From the NCBI RefSeq assembly GCF_001014615.2, contig NZ_LBCQ02000006.1, forward strand, positions 62,001-126,000: a stretch of 64,000 bases of DNA. Reading direction: 5' to 3'. Made by a program: the position numbers and the translations under genes. The notes under the pieces were generated by a model. That model was not told the DNA's origin. It made no database searches and was given only the letters and a program-made list of their open reading frames with translations. The stretch is from Aquamicrobium sp. LC103. Its GTDB lineage: Bacteria > Pseudomonadota > Alphaproteobacteria > Rhizobiales > Rhizobiaceae. Shown piece by piece: positions 1 to 10,489 of this stretch. Within the stretch, counting starts at the first letter, position 1. Each line of letters begins with the position of its first letter.

Positions 1-964
<964 letters not shown>

Positions 965-1229
965 TCAATGCCACGGCGCCAAGCGCGCTTCCATGAATTT
1001 CTGCTGTTGTGGACAAGGAGCGTTGGTGCCGGCGGCGGCACATCGACCGCCGGGCGCTCCTTCAGCGTACCCGGCGATCGCCGCTAAGGCCGAGAAGGAG
1101 AAGCGTGGAGAGAAGGGCGCGCGCGGTCTCGCCCGCGAATGCGGACGCACGGGAAACGGAATGGGCGCTGCGCTTTGTCATGAGCGGCTTGATAGCCGAA
1201 CATCCGCGCGGAGGCAAGCGCCAAGCATT

Positions 1230-2315
1230 TCAGCTCTTCACCCAGCGGGCCACCACGCGTGCGATCGAAGGCCCGAAGAGCAGGACGAAGAGAAACCGCA
1301 GGGCCTGCAGCGTCATGATGAAGGATATGTCGACATTGGCCGAGGCGGCCGCGATGATGGCGACCGAATCCATGCCCCCGGGGCTGGTCGCGAGATAGGC
1401 GGTGAGCGGATCGATGCCCATCTCGTGGCTGAGAAACCACGCGATCGCCCCGCAGAACGCCATCAGCGCCAGGATGGAAAGCAGGATCTGCGGCAGGGCG
1501 CGGGCCGCGTGAACCATCGTCTGCCGCTTGAAGTTCAGGCCGATCGTCCACCCGATCACGAGATAGCTGGCGGCAAGCAGCCATTCCGGAAGCTGGAACT
1601 CCGCCCCCGCGCCGAGATGGAGCAGCGAGCCGAGGATGAAAGAGCCGATGAAGAAGGGCGACGGCATTCTCGCCAGCCGCGCCAGCGCGCCTCCGGCGAC
1701 CGCCACGGCGATGGTGGTGCCGAAGGCGATCCATTCGATCTCGGGAAACCAGACGGTCCTCGGCACGGGCGCGTCGGGAACCACCCAGAGCCGCGCGATC
1801 ATGGCCGCGCCGAGCGTGACGATGATGACGCGCAGATACTGCATGAAGGCGACGAGGCGCTGGTCGGCGCCGAAGGCGCCCGCCATCAACACCATCGCGG
1901 TCGCCGCCCCCGGCGCTGAACCCCACACGCCGGTGGTACCCGGCAATATGCCCCAGCGGCTGATCGCCCAGCCGAGAAAGCTGCTCGCCGCGATCGTGGC
2001 GATGACGGCGGCGACGAAGACCGGCCAGTTGGCCGCGAAGGACGGGAAGATGTCGGGCGAGAGCGAGGGGGCGATCAGGCAGCCGACGATCGACTGCGCG
2101 GCAATGAACGGCAGCCTGGGAACGCGGATGGTGGCGCCATTCACGCCGGCCACGATCGCCGCGACCATCGGGCCGATCAGCAGTGCCGCCGGCAGGGCGA
2201 ACAATTCGAAAATGGCGGTCAGCGCGAGGGAAAGGACAAGCAAGATCGTCCATTGCAGCGACGGGCGCATGAACGCCAAGCGTTCGCTGGCCGATTGTCC
2301 TGAGGATGCATCCAT
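1230..2315 (-). CDS. AbrB-family integral membrane protein
   Basis: This 361-residue protein is almost entirely hydrophobic, with about ten predicted membrane segments in two similar halves. That is the layout of the AbrB/ammonia-monooxygenase-like membrane family (PF05145), which is unrelated to the DNA-binding AbrB. The loop WGSAPGAATAMVLMAGAFGA near residue 130, and its counterpart SPGGMDSVAIIAAAS near residue 310, are the duplicated glycine-rich signatures. The family is thought to be a transporter, but its substrate is unknown. The ATG at 2315 lacks a clear SD; an internal ATG at 2270 is an alternative start. It is codirectional with leuA but 292 bp away, so an operon is doubtful. Confidence 0.75.
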   Translation of the reverse strand: MDASSGQSASERLAFMRPSLQWTILLVLSLALTAIFELFALPAALLIGPMVAAIVAGVNGATIRVPRLPFIAAQSIVGCLIAPSLSPDIFPSFAANWPVFVAAVIATIAASSFLGWAISRWGILPGTTGVWGSAPGAATAMVLMAGAFGADQRLVAFMQYLRVIIVTLGAAMIARLWVVPDAPVPRTVWFPEIEWIAFGTTIAVAVAGGALARLARMPSPFFIGSFILGSLLHLGAGAEFQLPEWLLAASYLVIGWTIGLNFKRQTMVHAARALPQILLSILALMAFCGAIAWFLSHEMGIDPLTAYLATSPGGMDSVAIIAAASANVDISFIMTLQALRFLFVLLFGPSIARVVARWVKS

Positions 2316-2378
2316 GCAGCGGTGATAAACCGTCGCGCGTGAATTGCGAAGCCCGTCAGGACGGAAAAAGCGCCCTGG

Positions 2379-2675
2379 CTAGCCGCCGAGGCCGACCCCG
2401 CCCACCGGCGCGGTCTCGACATGGCTGTCGAAGCCGGCGATCAGCGGCCGCGCCTTGGCGATCGCCTCCTGCACCCGCGGCAGCGACAGCGACGCCTTGT
2501 GGCTTTCAGCGCTGTCCCAGGCCTCGGTGATCCAGATCGCGTCGGCATCGGCCGGGTCGACGGCTATCACGTAGCTGAGGCAGCCGGGCATCTCGCCCGT
2601 GCTTCCAAGGAGAATTTCGACAAGCCGGTCGCGCTCGCCGGCGACCGCGCGCATTTTTCCGATCAATCCATACAT
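2379..2675 (-). CDS. Antibiotic-biosynthesis-monooxygenase (ABM) fold protein
   Basis: This is a small cytoplasmic protein of 98 residues with the ferredoxin-like ABM/quinol-monooxygenase pattern. It starts MYGLIGKMRAVAGERDRL, has a central CLSYVIAVDPADADAIW strand region, and continues with the TEAWDSAESHKASL segment usual for the family. Relatives act as small oxygenases on quinones, or have no known substrate. The start at 2675 is preferred over a longer upstream ATG because AGGAG sits eight bases before it and the family begins at this methionine. It lies 39 bp downstream of the cation-efflux gene stop, so the two may be cotranscribed. Confidence 0.8.
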   Translation of the reverse strand: MYGLIGKMRAVAGERDRLVEILLGSTGEMPGCLSYVIAVDPADADAIWITEAWDSAESHKASLSLPRVQEAIAKARPLIAGFDSHVETAPVGGVGLGG

Positions 2676-2714
2676 CGAATGAACTCCTCTCCTGCGACCA
2701 GCCAATGGCCGGCT

Positions 2715-3623
2715 CTAAGCGAAGGGAACCGCGGCGGTGCCCTTCGGAAGTTTTGCCTCGTCGTCCGGCTCCACATGGATGATGACGCGCACGGAGGGAA
2801 TCTCCTCCCGCAAGGCATCCTCGATCCGATCACAGATCACATGCGCGTCGCCGACGCTCATCTTGGAATCGACGACGAGGTGGAACTCGATGAAGGTGGC
2901 GCGACCGGCGATCCGCGTCCTGAGATCATGAACCTCGATCGCGCCCTTGGAATTGGCCGAGATGACGTCGCGGATGCGAATGTGCTCGTCGGGGTCGACG
3001 GCGACGTCCATGAGACCCTGCACCGACGAGCCGATCACCTGCCAGCCCTGCCAGAGGATGTTGAGCGCGACGATCACCGCCAGAAGCGGGTCGAGCCACG
3101 TCCAGCCGGTGACGACGGCGCCGATCAGTCCGACGAGAACGCCGGCCGACGTCACCACGTCGGTCATGATGTGCTTGCCGTCGGCGAGCAGCGCCGGCGA
3201 CCTCTCCCGCCGGCCGGTTCGAATGAGGATCGTCGCCCAGCCGGCGTTGATCACCGCCGCCAGGCCGTTGATGGCAAGGCCGAGCCACGGCTCGTCGAGA
3301 CGGACCGGTGCCTGGAAGGCGAGCCAGACCTCGCGCAGGATCATCAGCGCGGCGAGCACGATGAGCACGCCCTCGATGACGGCGGAGAAATATTCCGCCT
3401 TGTGATGGCCGTATGGATGGTTCTGGTCGGCGGGCTTGTGGCTCACCCTTATCGCCCACCACGCCGCGAGGGCGGCGATCACGTTGACCACCGATTCCAG
3501 CGCGTCCGAATAGAGCGCGACCGAGCCGGTGACGTGATAGGCGAAGTATTTCAGCGCCATGACGCCGATGCCGATGAAGATCGACCAAAGCGCGAGGCGC
3601 TGGATTCTCTGCTTGGAGGTCAT
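2715..3623 (-). CDS. Cation diffusion facilitator (CDF) metal efflux protein
   Basis: This 302-residue inner-membrane antiporter of the CDF/FieF family exports divalent metals (Zn, Fe, Mn or Co) in exchange for protons. Six membrane helices are followed by a C-terminal cytoplasmic metallochaperone-like domain from about residue 205. Metal-site residues are visible in YSDALESVVNV (helix 2), in NHPYGHHKAEYFS, and in HIMTDVVTSAGVL (helix 5). The HHKAEYFS sequence is typical of the FieF branch. A GGGGAGG SD precedes the ATG. No metal-responsive regulator lies beside it, so the metal cannot be assigned. Confidence 0.88.
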   Translation of the reverse strand: MTSKQRIQRLALWSIFIGIGVMALKYFAYHVTGSVALYSDALESVVNVIAALAAWWAIRVSHKPADQNHPYGHHKAEYFSAVIEGVLIVLAALMILREVWLAFQAPVRLDEPWLGLAINGLAAVINAGWATILIRTGRRERSPALLADGKHIMTDVVTSAGVLVGLIGAVVTGWTWLDPLLAVIVALNILWQGWQVIGSSVQGLMDVAVDPDEHIRIRDVISANSKGAIEVHDLRTRIAGRATFIEFHLVVDSKMSVGDAHVICDRIEDALREEIPSVRVIIHVEPDDEAKLPKGTAAVPFA

Positions 3624-3720
3624 GCCGCGCCCTCCCCGCCTGCACCGGCCATCCCCTTTTCAAGGGAAGATGGCCGGCGAGCCGGACTTGGATAATTCGA
3701 AGGACCTGGCATCGATCTCG

Positions 3721-5910
3721 CTAGGCCGCCTTGACCTTGGCCTTGCGCGGCAGGTGAGCCACCACGTTCTCGATCATGCGCATGCCGGCGTTCTGGCCGA
3801 GCGTCATGATCGATTCGGGGTGGAACTGGACGGCTGCCACCGGCTCCCTGCGGTGCTCGAAGGCCATGATCACGCCGTCCTCGGTCTCCGCCGTCACGAC
3901 GAAATCTTCCGGGAGACGCACGGGATCGGCGAAGATCGAGTGATAGCGGCCGACCGTCACCTCCTTCGGAAGCCCGGAGAAGATGACGCCCTGCTTGTTC
4001 ACCCTGATGCGCGACGGCTTGCCGTGCATGGGAACATGGAGCTGGCGCAGCTCGCCGCCATAAGCCTCCGCCAAGGCCTGCAGGCCGAGACAGACGCCGA
4101 AGATCGGCAGGTCGCGCCTGCGCGCCTTGTCGATCGTCGCCTTGCAGTCGAAATCCTTCGGCATGCCGGGGCCGGGCGAAAGAACGACGAGATCCGGATC
4201 GACCTTGTCGAAGACTTCCTCCGCCACCGGCGAGCGCACGGTGGTGACCGTCGCACCGGTTTGGCGGAAATAGTTCGCCAGCGTGTGGACGAAGCTGTCC
4301 TCGTGGTCGACCAGCAGGATCGACACGCCCTGCCCCACCAGCGCGCTTTCGCGCTCGGTTTCGGCCGCATTGCCCGCCGAAGCTTCCCTGATCGCCGAGA
4401 GCATCGCTGAAGCCTTCAATTCGGTCTCCGCCTCTTCTTCCGCCGGATCGGAATCATAGAGGAGTGTAGCGCCCGCACGCACCTCGGCGATACCGTCCTT
4501 GATGCGGATGGTGCGCAGGGTCAGGCCCGTGTTCATGTCGCCGTTGAAATGCACCATCCCGATTGCCCCACCATACCAGGCGCGCGGGCTTTTTTCATGA
4601 TTTTCGATGAATCGCATGGCCCACAATTTCGGCGCGCCGGTGACGGTCACCGCCCAGGCATGCGAGAGGAAGGCGTCGAAGGCGTCCATGCCCTCGCGCA
4701 GCCGCCCCTCGATGTGGTCGACGGTGTGGATGAGGCGCGAATACATCTCGATCTGGCGACGCCCGATGACGCGTACCGAGCCCGGCTCGCAAATGCGGCT
4801 CTTGTCGTTGCGGTCGACGTCCGAGCACATGGTCAGCTCGGATTCGTCCTTCTTCGAGTTGAGCAGCTTGAGAATCTGCTCCGAATCCGAGATCGCGTCG
4901 TCGCCGCGCTTGATCGTGCCCGAGATCGGACAGGTCTCCACCCGGCGGCCGTTGACGCGCACGAACATTTCCGGCGAGGCACCGATGAGATATTCGCCCT
5001 CGCCGAGATTGATGAAGAAGGAATAGGGCGAGGGGTTGATCTTCTTCAGGCGGCGCGTGATGTCGGACGGCTTGGATTCGCAGCGCTCGAAGAACATCTG
5101 CCCGGGCACGACCTCGAAGAGATCGCCGCGGCGGAAACTCTCCTTGGCCTTCTCGACCAGCCGCGCATATTCGCCGGGCTCGTGGTCGGCGCGCGGCGGG
5201 ATCCGGTCCGACGTACGGAACGGCTCGTCATGACCCTCGCGTGGCAGGCCCTCGGTGGAAAAACCCTCGCCCGCATAGTCGTAGCGGTCGTGCCATGCCT
5301 TGGCCTGATGGTGGTCGACGACGAGGATTTCGTCGGGCAGGAAGAGCACGAGGTCGCGCTGGCTCCCGGGCCGCTCCAGCTTCTCCTCGACGCGGTCGAA
5401 CTGGAAGGCGAGGTCGTAGCCGAACGCGCCGTAGAGGCCGAGATTGGAATCCTCCGGAGACTTGAAGAGGGCCGTCAGCGCACGCAGCACCGTGAAGACG
5501 GTAGGCACGCGCGAGCGTTCCTCCTCGCTGAAGACGCGACCGGGCTCGGCCACCTGCAGCGCGAGCAGCCTGGGAGAAGCCTCCTTGACGGCAACCTCTT
5601 CCAGCCGCTCGAGCGCCTTGCGGATGACCGGAAGCAGCACTTCGCCACGTGCATTCAGTGCCTCCACCCTGACCGCGCGCCCCTTGGAGCTGACCACCAG
5701 CGGCGGGTCGATCATCGCGGTATCCCAGCGCGTATAGCGGCCGGGATACTCGTAATTCGAGGAGAAGACACAGCCGCGACGTGAGTTCAGCCGATCGATA
5801 TAGCTCTCGATCGCGCCTTCATAGGGCGTATCGAAACGCTGGCGCGTGATCGCCACGCCTCCCGCGGTGACGTAGCGCTCCGCGCCATTCTCAAGCAATT
5901 CGACTGTCAT
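3721..5910 (-). CDS. trpE(G): Anthranilate synthase, fused TrpE-TrpG
   Basis: This 729-residue bifunctional enzyme converts chorismate and glutamine to anthranilate, the first step of tryptophan synthesis. Residues about 1-510 form the chorismate-binding TrpE part ([64 protein letters not shown]). Residues about 530-720 form the class I glutamine amidotransferase ([21 protein letters not shown], nucleophile Cys in [17 protein letters not shown]). This fusion is a hallmark of Rhizobiales. The trpL leader and attenuator upstream show that expression is tuned by tryptophan. The other trp genes are not in the window, as expected where the pathway is split. Confidence 0.97.
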   Translation of the reverse strand: MTVELLENGAERYVTAGGVAITRQRFDTPYEGAIESYIDRLNSRRGCVFSSNYEYPGRYTRWDTAMIDPPLVVSSKGRAVRVEALNARGEVLLPVIRKALERLEEVAVKEASPRLLALQVAEPGRVFSEEERSRVPTVFTVLRALTALFKSPEDSNLGLYGAFGYDLAFQFDRVEEKLERPGSQRDLVLFLPDEILVVDHHQAKAWHDRYDYAGEGFSTEGLPREGHDEPFRTSDRIPPRADHEPGEYARLVEKAKESFRRGDLFEVVPGQMFFERCESKPSDITRRLKKINPSPYSFFINLGEGEYLIGASPEMFVRVNGRRVETCPISGTIKRGDDAISDSEQILKLLNSKKDESELTMCSDVDRNDKSRICEPGSVRVIGRRQIEMYSRLIHTVDHIEGRLREGMDAFDAFLSHAWAVTVTGAPKLWAMRFIENHEKSPRAWYGGAIGMVHFNGDMNTGLTLRTIRIKDGIAEVRAGATLLYDSDPAEEEAETELKASAMLSAIREASAGNAAETERESALVGQGVSILLVDHEDSFVHTLANYFRQTGATVTTVRSPVAEEVFDKVDPDLVVLSPGPGMPKDFDCKATIDKARRRDLPIFGVCLGLQALAEAYGGELRQLHVPMHGKPSRIRVNKQGVIFSGLPKEVTVGRYHSIFADPVRLPEDFVVTAETEDGVIMAFEHRREPVAAVQFHPESIMTLGQNAGMRMIENVVAHLPRKAKVKAA

Positions 5911-5951
5911 TCCCGGCTCTCCACTCAGCTAAGCTCTGGTTCCCGGATCGG

Positions 5952-5993
5952 CTTGAAAAACAAAATGGCCGCCCGGATTTTCCGTTGCGGCCA
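5952..5993 (-). terminator. trp attenuator terminator hairpin
   Basis: Read on the minus strand, TGGCCGC and GCGGCCA arms pair around an ACGGAAAATCCGG interior, and TTTTGTTTTT follows. This is a textbook intrinsic terminator between trpL and trpE(G). A competing GCGGCC segment at 6023-6028, just after the trpL stop codon, can pair with the 5' arm to form the antiterminator. A CCGCTGACAGCGG hairpin overlapping the trpL stop can in turn sequester that segment. All the alternative structures needed for classical ribosome-mediated attenuation are visible. Confidence 0.9.
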
Positions 5994-6030
5994 CCACCAT
6001 TTTCACGCGCACGCGCTCAATCGGCCGCTG

Positions 6031-6075
6031 TCAGCGGGCCCACCACCAAAGGTTCTTGATCGAGCGCATGTTCAT
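6031..6075 (-). CDS. trpL: trp leader peptide TrpL, MNMRSIKNLWWWAR
   Basis: This 14-residue open reading frame contains three consecutive tryptophan codons and ends in WWWAR, closely matching the leader peptide described in Sinorhizobium meliloti. Ribosome stalling at the TGG codons when tryptophanyl-tRNA is scarce would favour the antiterminator and allow trpE(G) transcription. There is no SD before the first ATG, and the upstream -10 box lies so close that the transcript probably begins at or within a few bases of this ATG (leaderless). In S. meliloti the attenuated transcript (rnTrpL) and the peptide also act in trans; whether that holds here is inference. A second in-frame ATG is at codon 3. 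Confidence 0.92.
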   Translation of the reverse strand: MNMRSIKNLWWWAR

Positions 6076-6084
6076 GGCGAAAGC

Positions 6085-6111
6085 ATTATCGCGGGGCACC
6101 CCGCTCGGCAA
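6085..6111 (-). promoter_or_regulatory. trpL-trpE(G) promoter
   Basis: On the minus strand a TTGCCG -35 element (6106-6111) and a GATAAT -10 element (6085-6090) are separated by 15 bp; CTTGCC shifted by one base gives 16 bp. The -10 box ends nine bases before the trpL ATG, placing the expected transcription start at about 6076-6079. Confidence 0.7.
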
Positions 6112-6180
6112 GCGAAATTCTTGCCGCGGGCGCCTGATTTGCGCCTGCGGCAAACTCCCGTCGAGACACCTCTTCCCGCC

Positions 6181-7596
6181 TCAGTTCACGGGCCCCGGAC
6201 CGCTCAACTCGCTCATGTCGTCCGCAGGGCGCTCGCCGGTCGCACGATTGTAGATCACCGTGACGATCCAGAGCACGACGCCGATGGCGAGCAGCACGCC
6301 GGCAATCGAATACTGTACCGGATCGCGCCCGGTCCACGGGCCGGCAAAGAACGCGCACGACACGGCACCCAGCACCGGCATGAAAGTCGGCGTGCGGAAA
6401 TGCTCGTGCTCGACCGGGTCTCGCCGGAGAACGAGCACGGCGACGTTCACGACCGTGAAGACGCACAGAAGCAGCAGGGCGGTCGTGCCACCGAGCGCCG
6501 GCACCTCGCCGACGAAGGTGATCAGAGCGAAGGCCAGCAGGCTGGTGAAGATGATCGCGACATAGGGCGAGCGACGGCCGGCGTGGACCTTGCCGAAGAT
6601 GGCGGGCAGGACATGCTCGCGACCCATGCCGTAGACCAGCCGGCTCGCCATCAGCATGTTGATGAGCGCGCTGTTGGCAACCGCGAACATGGTGATGAAG
6701 CCGAATATCTCGACCGGGAAGCCCGGCGCGCCCGCCTGCACCACCTTCAGAAGCGGCGTCTCGCCTTCGCCGAGTTCCTCGGCCGGAACCAGCGTTATCG
6801 CCGAGATCGAGACGAGCACGTAGATGACGCCGGTGATCAGAAGTCCCGCCAGCAGCACTTTCGGAAAGATGCGGCTCGGATTCTTGCTTTCCTCGGCCAT
6901 GTTGACCGAATCCTCGAAGCCGACCATCGCGAAGAAGGCGAGAGTCGTGGCGGCGATGACCGACCAGAACGCCCCGCGATCGGCCGATGCGGAGAACTGG
7001 GTGACGCGCGAGACGTCGCCCTGCCCTGCGCCGATCGCCCAGAGCCCGATGAAGATGATGATCAGCAGGCCGGTGAGCTCGACCAGCGTGAGCACCACGT
7101 TGACCTTCACGCTCTCGCCGACGCCGCGGAAATTGACGATCGCGACCAGCGCCATGAAGGCAAGGCCGATCATGGTGATGCCGGTCGGACCGAAGCCGAG
7201 GCTGAAGGCTTCCGACATGTTCGCCGAGAAGGCGCGTGAGGCGGTCGAGGCCGACGTTATGCCCGAGCTCATAACCGCGAAGGCGACGATGAAGGTGATG
7301 AAGTGGATGCCGAAGGCCTTATGCGTGTAGAGCGCCGCTCCCGCCGCCTTGGGATATTTCGTCACCAGTTCGAGATAGCTGAAGGCCGTGATCAGCGCGA
7401 CGACGAACGCCACGAGAAACGGCAGCCAGACCACGCCGCCGACCTCCTTCGCCACCTGGCCGGTGAGCGCGTAGATGCCGGTGCCCAATATGTCGCCGAC
7501 TATGAACAGGAGCAGGAGCCATGGCCCCATCACCCGGTGCAGGCTCGGCTCGGCCGCGGGCTGGCCGGAAGCCCCCTCTACTGCCGCGTCGTTCAT
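6181..7596 (-). CDS. APC-family amino acid permease
   Basis: This 471-residue inner-membrane permease has about 12 to 14 membrane helices and belongs to the APC superfamily that takes up amino acids or polyamines by proton or ion coupling. Family marks are GDILGTGIYALTGQVAKEVG in helix 1 and MVGFEDSVNMAEESKNPSR in helix 6 and the following loop. The N-terminal tail is polar and the C-terminal tail is acidic. The start at 7596 is chosen because GAGGAGAGG precedes it. The trpL promoter lies within 105 bp beyond its stop, so the two transcripts are separate. The substrate cannot be read from the sequence. Confidence 0.88.
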   Translation of the reverse strand: MNDAAVEGASGQPAAEPSLHRVMGPWLLLLFIVGDILGTGIYALTGQVAKEVGGVVWLPFLVAFVVALITAFSYLELVTKYPKAAGAALYTHKAFGIHFITFIVAFAVMSSGITSASTASRAFSANMSEAFSLGFGPTGITMIGLAFMALVAIVNFRGVGESVKVNVVLTLVELTGLLIIIFIGLWAIGAGQGDVSRVTQFSASADRGAFWSVIAATTLAFFAMVGFEDSVNMAEESKNPSRIFPKVLLAGLLITGVIYVLVSISAITLVPAEELGEGETPLLKVVQAGAPGFPVEIFGFITMFAVANSALINMLMASRLVYGMGREHVLPAIFGKVHAGRRSPYVAIIFTSLLAFALITFVGEVPALGGTTALLLLCVFTVVNVAVLVLRRDPVEHEHFRTPTFMPVLGAVSCAFFAGPWTGRDPVQYSIAGVLLAIGVVLWIVTVIYNRATGERPADDMSELSGPGPVN

Positions 7597-7628
7597 TATC
7601 CTCTCCTCGCATTGGATAAATCCCACCG

Positions 7629-8381
7629 TCAGTCAGTAGAGTACTGCTTGTCATCCTCGTCAATTGTGCCAGTTGCAGTTGTCCGCCTGTATCTGCGCAA
7701 CGCCGAGATGGCGAGCCAGGAAAGACTCGCCCAGGCCGCGCCGAGCGCCCATCCCGCGGCGACGTCGCTCGGCCAGTGCACGCCGAGATAGATTCGGCTG
7801 ATGCCCGCCGCCAGCGACAGCAGGATCGCCACCGCCATCACATAGACCCGCACGCGGAACTCTGTGACGAGCCGCATGAGAAGCGCGGCGAGGGTGAGAT
7901 AGACGAGCGTGCTGAGCGTGGCGTGCCCGCTCGGAAAGCTCGCCGTGTGAATCGTCACGAGATGATCGACCACGTCGGGGCGCGGCCTTTCGTAGAAAAG
8001 CTTGAGGAGGTGGCTGACGGCCGCGCCCGAGCTTATCGACAGGAGCACGAACAGCGCCGGCCCGTATTTCCGCGACACCAGCAGGAAGCCGACCACGGCT
8101 GCGACCAGCACGACGATGACCGGATAGCCACCGAGCGCCGTGATTTCGGCCACGGTCTCGGCCATCCATGACGGCCCGATCGGATCGGACGGATCGGCCG
8201 GGTTGCGGAAGAGCAGCAAGAGGTAGTTGTCGACGCCGGCGATCTCGTTCTCGCTGACCTCGTCTGCGATGGCGAGGAAGATGTAGACGCCCGACGCGAA
8301 CAGCGCGACCAAGAGCACCGGCAGTGTCGCAAGCCGCGTGTCCGTCATGCCGCGGACCAGATTGGTTACGGATTTGTCCAT
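7629..8381 (-). CDS. PAP2-family membrane phosphatase
   Basis: This 250-residue polytopic membrane phosphatase carries the three motifs of the PAP2/acid phosphatase superfamily in order: KLFYERPRP, FPSGHA and SRIYLGVHWPSD. The conserved Lys, Arg, Ser, Gly, His and Asp are all present, so it should be active. Members dephosphorylate undecaprenyl-pyrophosphate, phosphatidic acid or phosphatidylglycerophosphate. A GAGGAGG SD stands before the ATG. The APC permease start is 33 bp downstream, so they may share a transcript. Confidence 0.9.
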   Translation of the reverse strand: MDKSVTNLVRGMTDTRLATLPVLLVALFASGVYIFLAIADEVSENEIAGVDNYLLLLFRNPADPSDPIGPSWMAETVAEITALGGYPVIVVLVAAVVGFLLVSRKYGPALFVLLSISSGAAVSHLLKLFYERPRPDVVDHLVTIHTASFPSGHATLSTLVYLTLAALLMRLVTEFRVRVYVMAVAILLSLAAGISRIYLGVHWPSDVAAGWALGAAWASLSWLAISALRRYRRTTATGTIDEDDKQYSTD

Positions 8382-8456
8382 CGCCTCCTCAACCGATTGC
8401 GCGCAGCCGGCTTCTCCCGGCTCGAGTCGCGGCGGAGAACGTCAATCCCCCACGGA

Positions 8457-8771
8457 TTAAGACGCATCGGCCGCGCGACGGGAGCGTTCCTTGTTCACAC
8501 GCGCGAGCGCTTCGGCCAGAACGCCCATCTTCTGACGGTTTCCAGCGTCCGCCTGGTCGAACTGGACCTGCTGGCGGGATTTGCCGCGCACGGCGCGACG
8601 CTGCTTGTCGGCGATGTCGCGGGCGCGGTCGCGGCGCTCGCGCAATTGCTTGACGAGCTGCGAAATATCCTTGTCGGAAAGCTGCTTCAGCTCAGGTTGC
8701 CGCGACTTCGCGACAAGCTCGATCTCGCCATCGTTCAGCAGACGCCGTTCGTTCTTCCTGCTCGTGGCCAT
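8457..8771 (-). CDS. Small charged helical hypothetical protein
   Basis: This 104-residue cytoplasmic protein is rich in Arg, Lys and Glu, with no membrane segment. It starts MATSRKNERRLLNDGEIELV and has a central heptad-like stretch (LSDKDISQLVKQLRERRDRA), suggesting a short coiled coil, and a very basic tail. It resembles small conserved rhizobial proteins without a function. The ATG at 8771 has an excellent AAGGAG SD eight bases upstream. It points toward the PAP2 gene, 75 bp away. Confidence 0.75.
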   Translation of the reverse strand: MATSRKNERRLLNDGEIELVAKSRQPELKQLSDKDISQLVKQLRERRDRARDIADKQRRAVRGKSRQQVQFDQADAGNRQKMGVLAEALARVNKERSRRAADAS

Positions 8772-8971
8772 CCGAAACTCCTTATGGTCGTGTCCGCACC
8801 ACCAGATCAACTAGGATGCGATGCGTGCGGTTGCCAGTCTATCGGCGATCGAGGAGCGATAAAGGATGAAAAAGCCGATGGCGGCAAATGCCGGCGGCAA
8901 TTGCATACCTCGCCGGTCGCTCCTATGATTTCCAGGCCTGTCGTTCGCACGCATCGAGAAGCGAGGCCGTT

Positions 8972-9523
8972 ATGGAGCGTGCCACCCAACCTACGGAGTC
9001 CCGCGAATCTTCCGGCGCTTGCCGAAGCCTTCTGCTCGCCTGTGCGCTTGCCTGCTTCCTGTCCTCGCCCATCCGAGCCGACGAAAACCGCATCTCGCTC
9101 GCGCTCGCAGATTATTTCCTGGCCGATACCTCCGGCGAAGAGCGCGACCAGACTGCCGAACACGCGGCCCGCCTCGCGCATTTCGACGAGATCCTGCATG
9201 ACGAGCTCGCCGTAAGCGACAAGTTCGAGCTGGTGGAGATCGACTGCCTGCAACCGCGCTGCACCGGCGAGAACATGAGGCTGAAGCAGTTGCTCGAGCT
9301 CGCCAGGCAAGCCGGAGCCCGTTTCCTCGCCGTCGGCGCGGTCAACAAGATGAGCACGCTGGTACTCTGGTCACGCGTCGAGGTCTACGACGTCACGACC
9401 GGCAAAATGGTCTTCGACCGGCTGATCACCTTCCGGGGCGACAATGACGAGGCCTGGCGGCGGACCGCGCTCTACACCGCGAGGGAACTGATCAGGAACG
9501 CACCGGCCGGGAAGCGAGGCTAA
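8972..9523 (+). CDS. Secreted DUF2380/DUF3280-like protein
   Basis: This 183-residue protein has an N-terminal signal peptide (SLLLACALACFLSSPIRADE), so the mature part is periplasmic. The rest has the pattern of DUF2380/DUF3280 proteins: an SLALADYFLADTSGEE strand near the start, DELAVSDKFELVEIDC, a CLQPRCTGEN cysteine pair, and the closing DNDEAWRRTALYTAREL. Such proteins are often found near sensor kinases or quinoprotein systems, but none is nearby. The ATG at 8972 follows GAGG; an earlier in-frame ATG at 8888 would add an unlikely leader. It overlaps the convergent LysR gene by four bases. Confidence 0.7.
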   Translation: MERATQPTESRESSGACRSLLLACALACFLSSPIRADENRISLALADYFLADTSGEERDQTAEHAARLAHFDEILHDELAVSDKFELVEIDCLQPRCTGENMRLKQLLELARQAGARFLAVGAVNKMSTLVLWSRVEVYDVTTGKMVFDRLITFRGDNDEAWRRTALYTARELIRNAPAGKRG

Positions 9524-10389
9524 CCCGCCGGCGCGGCAGGCCGAAAGGCCTCACGGATCATCTCCACCATTCCATCGATCGCCGCGCTGGAACGGCGCGG
9601 ATTGCGCCGCAGCAACACCCGTGACGAATCGATCTGGGGAAAGCCGTCGGCCTGCGTCAGCTCCCGGCAGTCAGACGGGATCGTGCTGCGCGAAAGGGAA
9701 GCGACGGCGAGGCCGGCGGAGGCGACGCTGACGAGCCCCGCCAGCGTGTCGCTGGTATAGGCGACACGATGACGGATACCGTATTGCTTCAGCGAGTTGA
9801 CGGCCAGCGTCGAGCACCACGTGCAGTCGGTGAAGACCGCGATCGGAAGCGGGTCCCGTTCCTCGAGCCGATGGGCGATGGAGGTCGCCCACACGGTCGG
9901 GTCGACGCACAGCACCTCCTCTCCGGTCTGACGGTCCGGGCTATAGATGACGGCGAGATCGATCTGATCGCTCTCCAGCAATGCGAGATGCCGCGCGGAG
10001 GTGTCGGAGCGCACCGTAACCTCGACGGCGGGATGACGCTCGGCGAAAGCGGCCAGGGCACGAGGCAGGATCGTCTGGCCATATTCCTCCGGAATGCCAA
10101 TCCGCACCGGACCGTCAAGCGGACCGGTGCGCATGGCCGCGCTGGTCTCTTCGAGCAACCCGACGACACGCCGGGCATAGGGAAGAAGCTGGTCGCCGCG
10201 CGGCGTCAGCGCCACGCCGCGGGGACCTCGCTCGAAGAGCGGCGCGCCGATGCTGTCCTCCAGCCGCCGGACCTGCATGCTCACCGCCGACTGCGTGCGT
10301 CCCACGCGTTCCGCCGCGCGGGTGACGTTTCCCGTCTCGACCACCGCGAGGAAGGTGCGCAGGAGATCGCTGTCGAGCGATAGGGACAT
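9520..10389 (-). CDS. LysR-family transcriptional regulator
   Basis: This 289-residue LTTR has an N-terminal winged helix (LLRTFLAVVETGNVTRAAERV then TQSAVSMQVRRLEDSIGAPL, residues about 8-55) and a periplasmic-binding-like effector domain (VRIGIPEEYGQTILPRALA onward). I choose the ATG at 10389 because the family normally begins MSLSLDSDLLRTF and a GGCGGGA sequence precedes it; two upstream starts exist at 10401 (ATG) and 10404 (TTG). It is divergent from the DUF1127 gene at 10490, so the roughly 100-bp spacer is its likely target. The effector is unknown. Confidence 0.9.
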   Translation of the reverse strand: MSLSLDSDLLRTFLAVVETGNVTRAAERVGRTQSAVSMQVRRLEDSIGAPLFERGPRGVALTPRGDQLLPYARRVVGLLEETSAAMRTGPLDGPVRIGIPEEYGQTILPRALAAFAERHPAVEVTVRSDTSARHLALLESDQIDLAVIYSPDRQTGEEVLCVDPTVWATSIAHRLEERDPLPIAVFTDCTWCSTLAVNSLKQYGIRHRVAYTSDTLAGLVSVASAGLAVASLSRSTIPSDCRELTQADGFPQIDSSRVLLRRNPRRSSAAIDGMVEMIREAFRPAAPAG

Positions 10390-10489
10390 GGATCCCGCCA
10401 TCAACGAGTGTGATGTCAGGCATTCTCACTATTCGTTTGTCGAATGTCAAACCAGCGCACAGGCTACGTCCAGTCTTGGAGAGCCTCGA

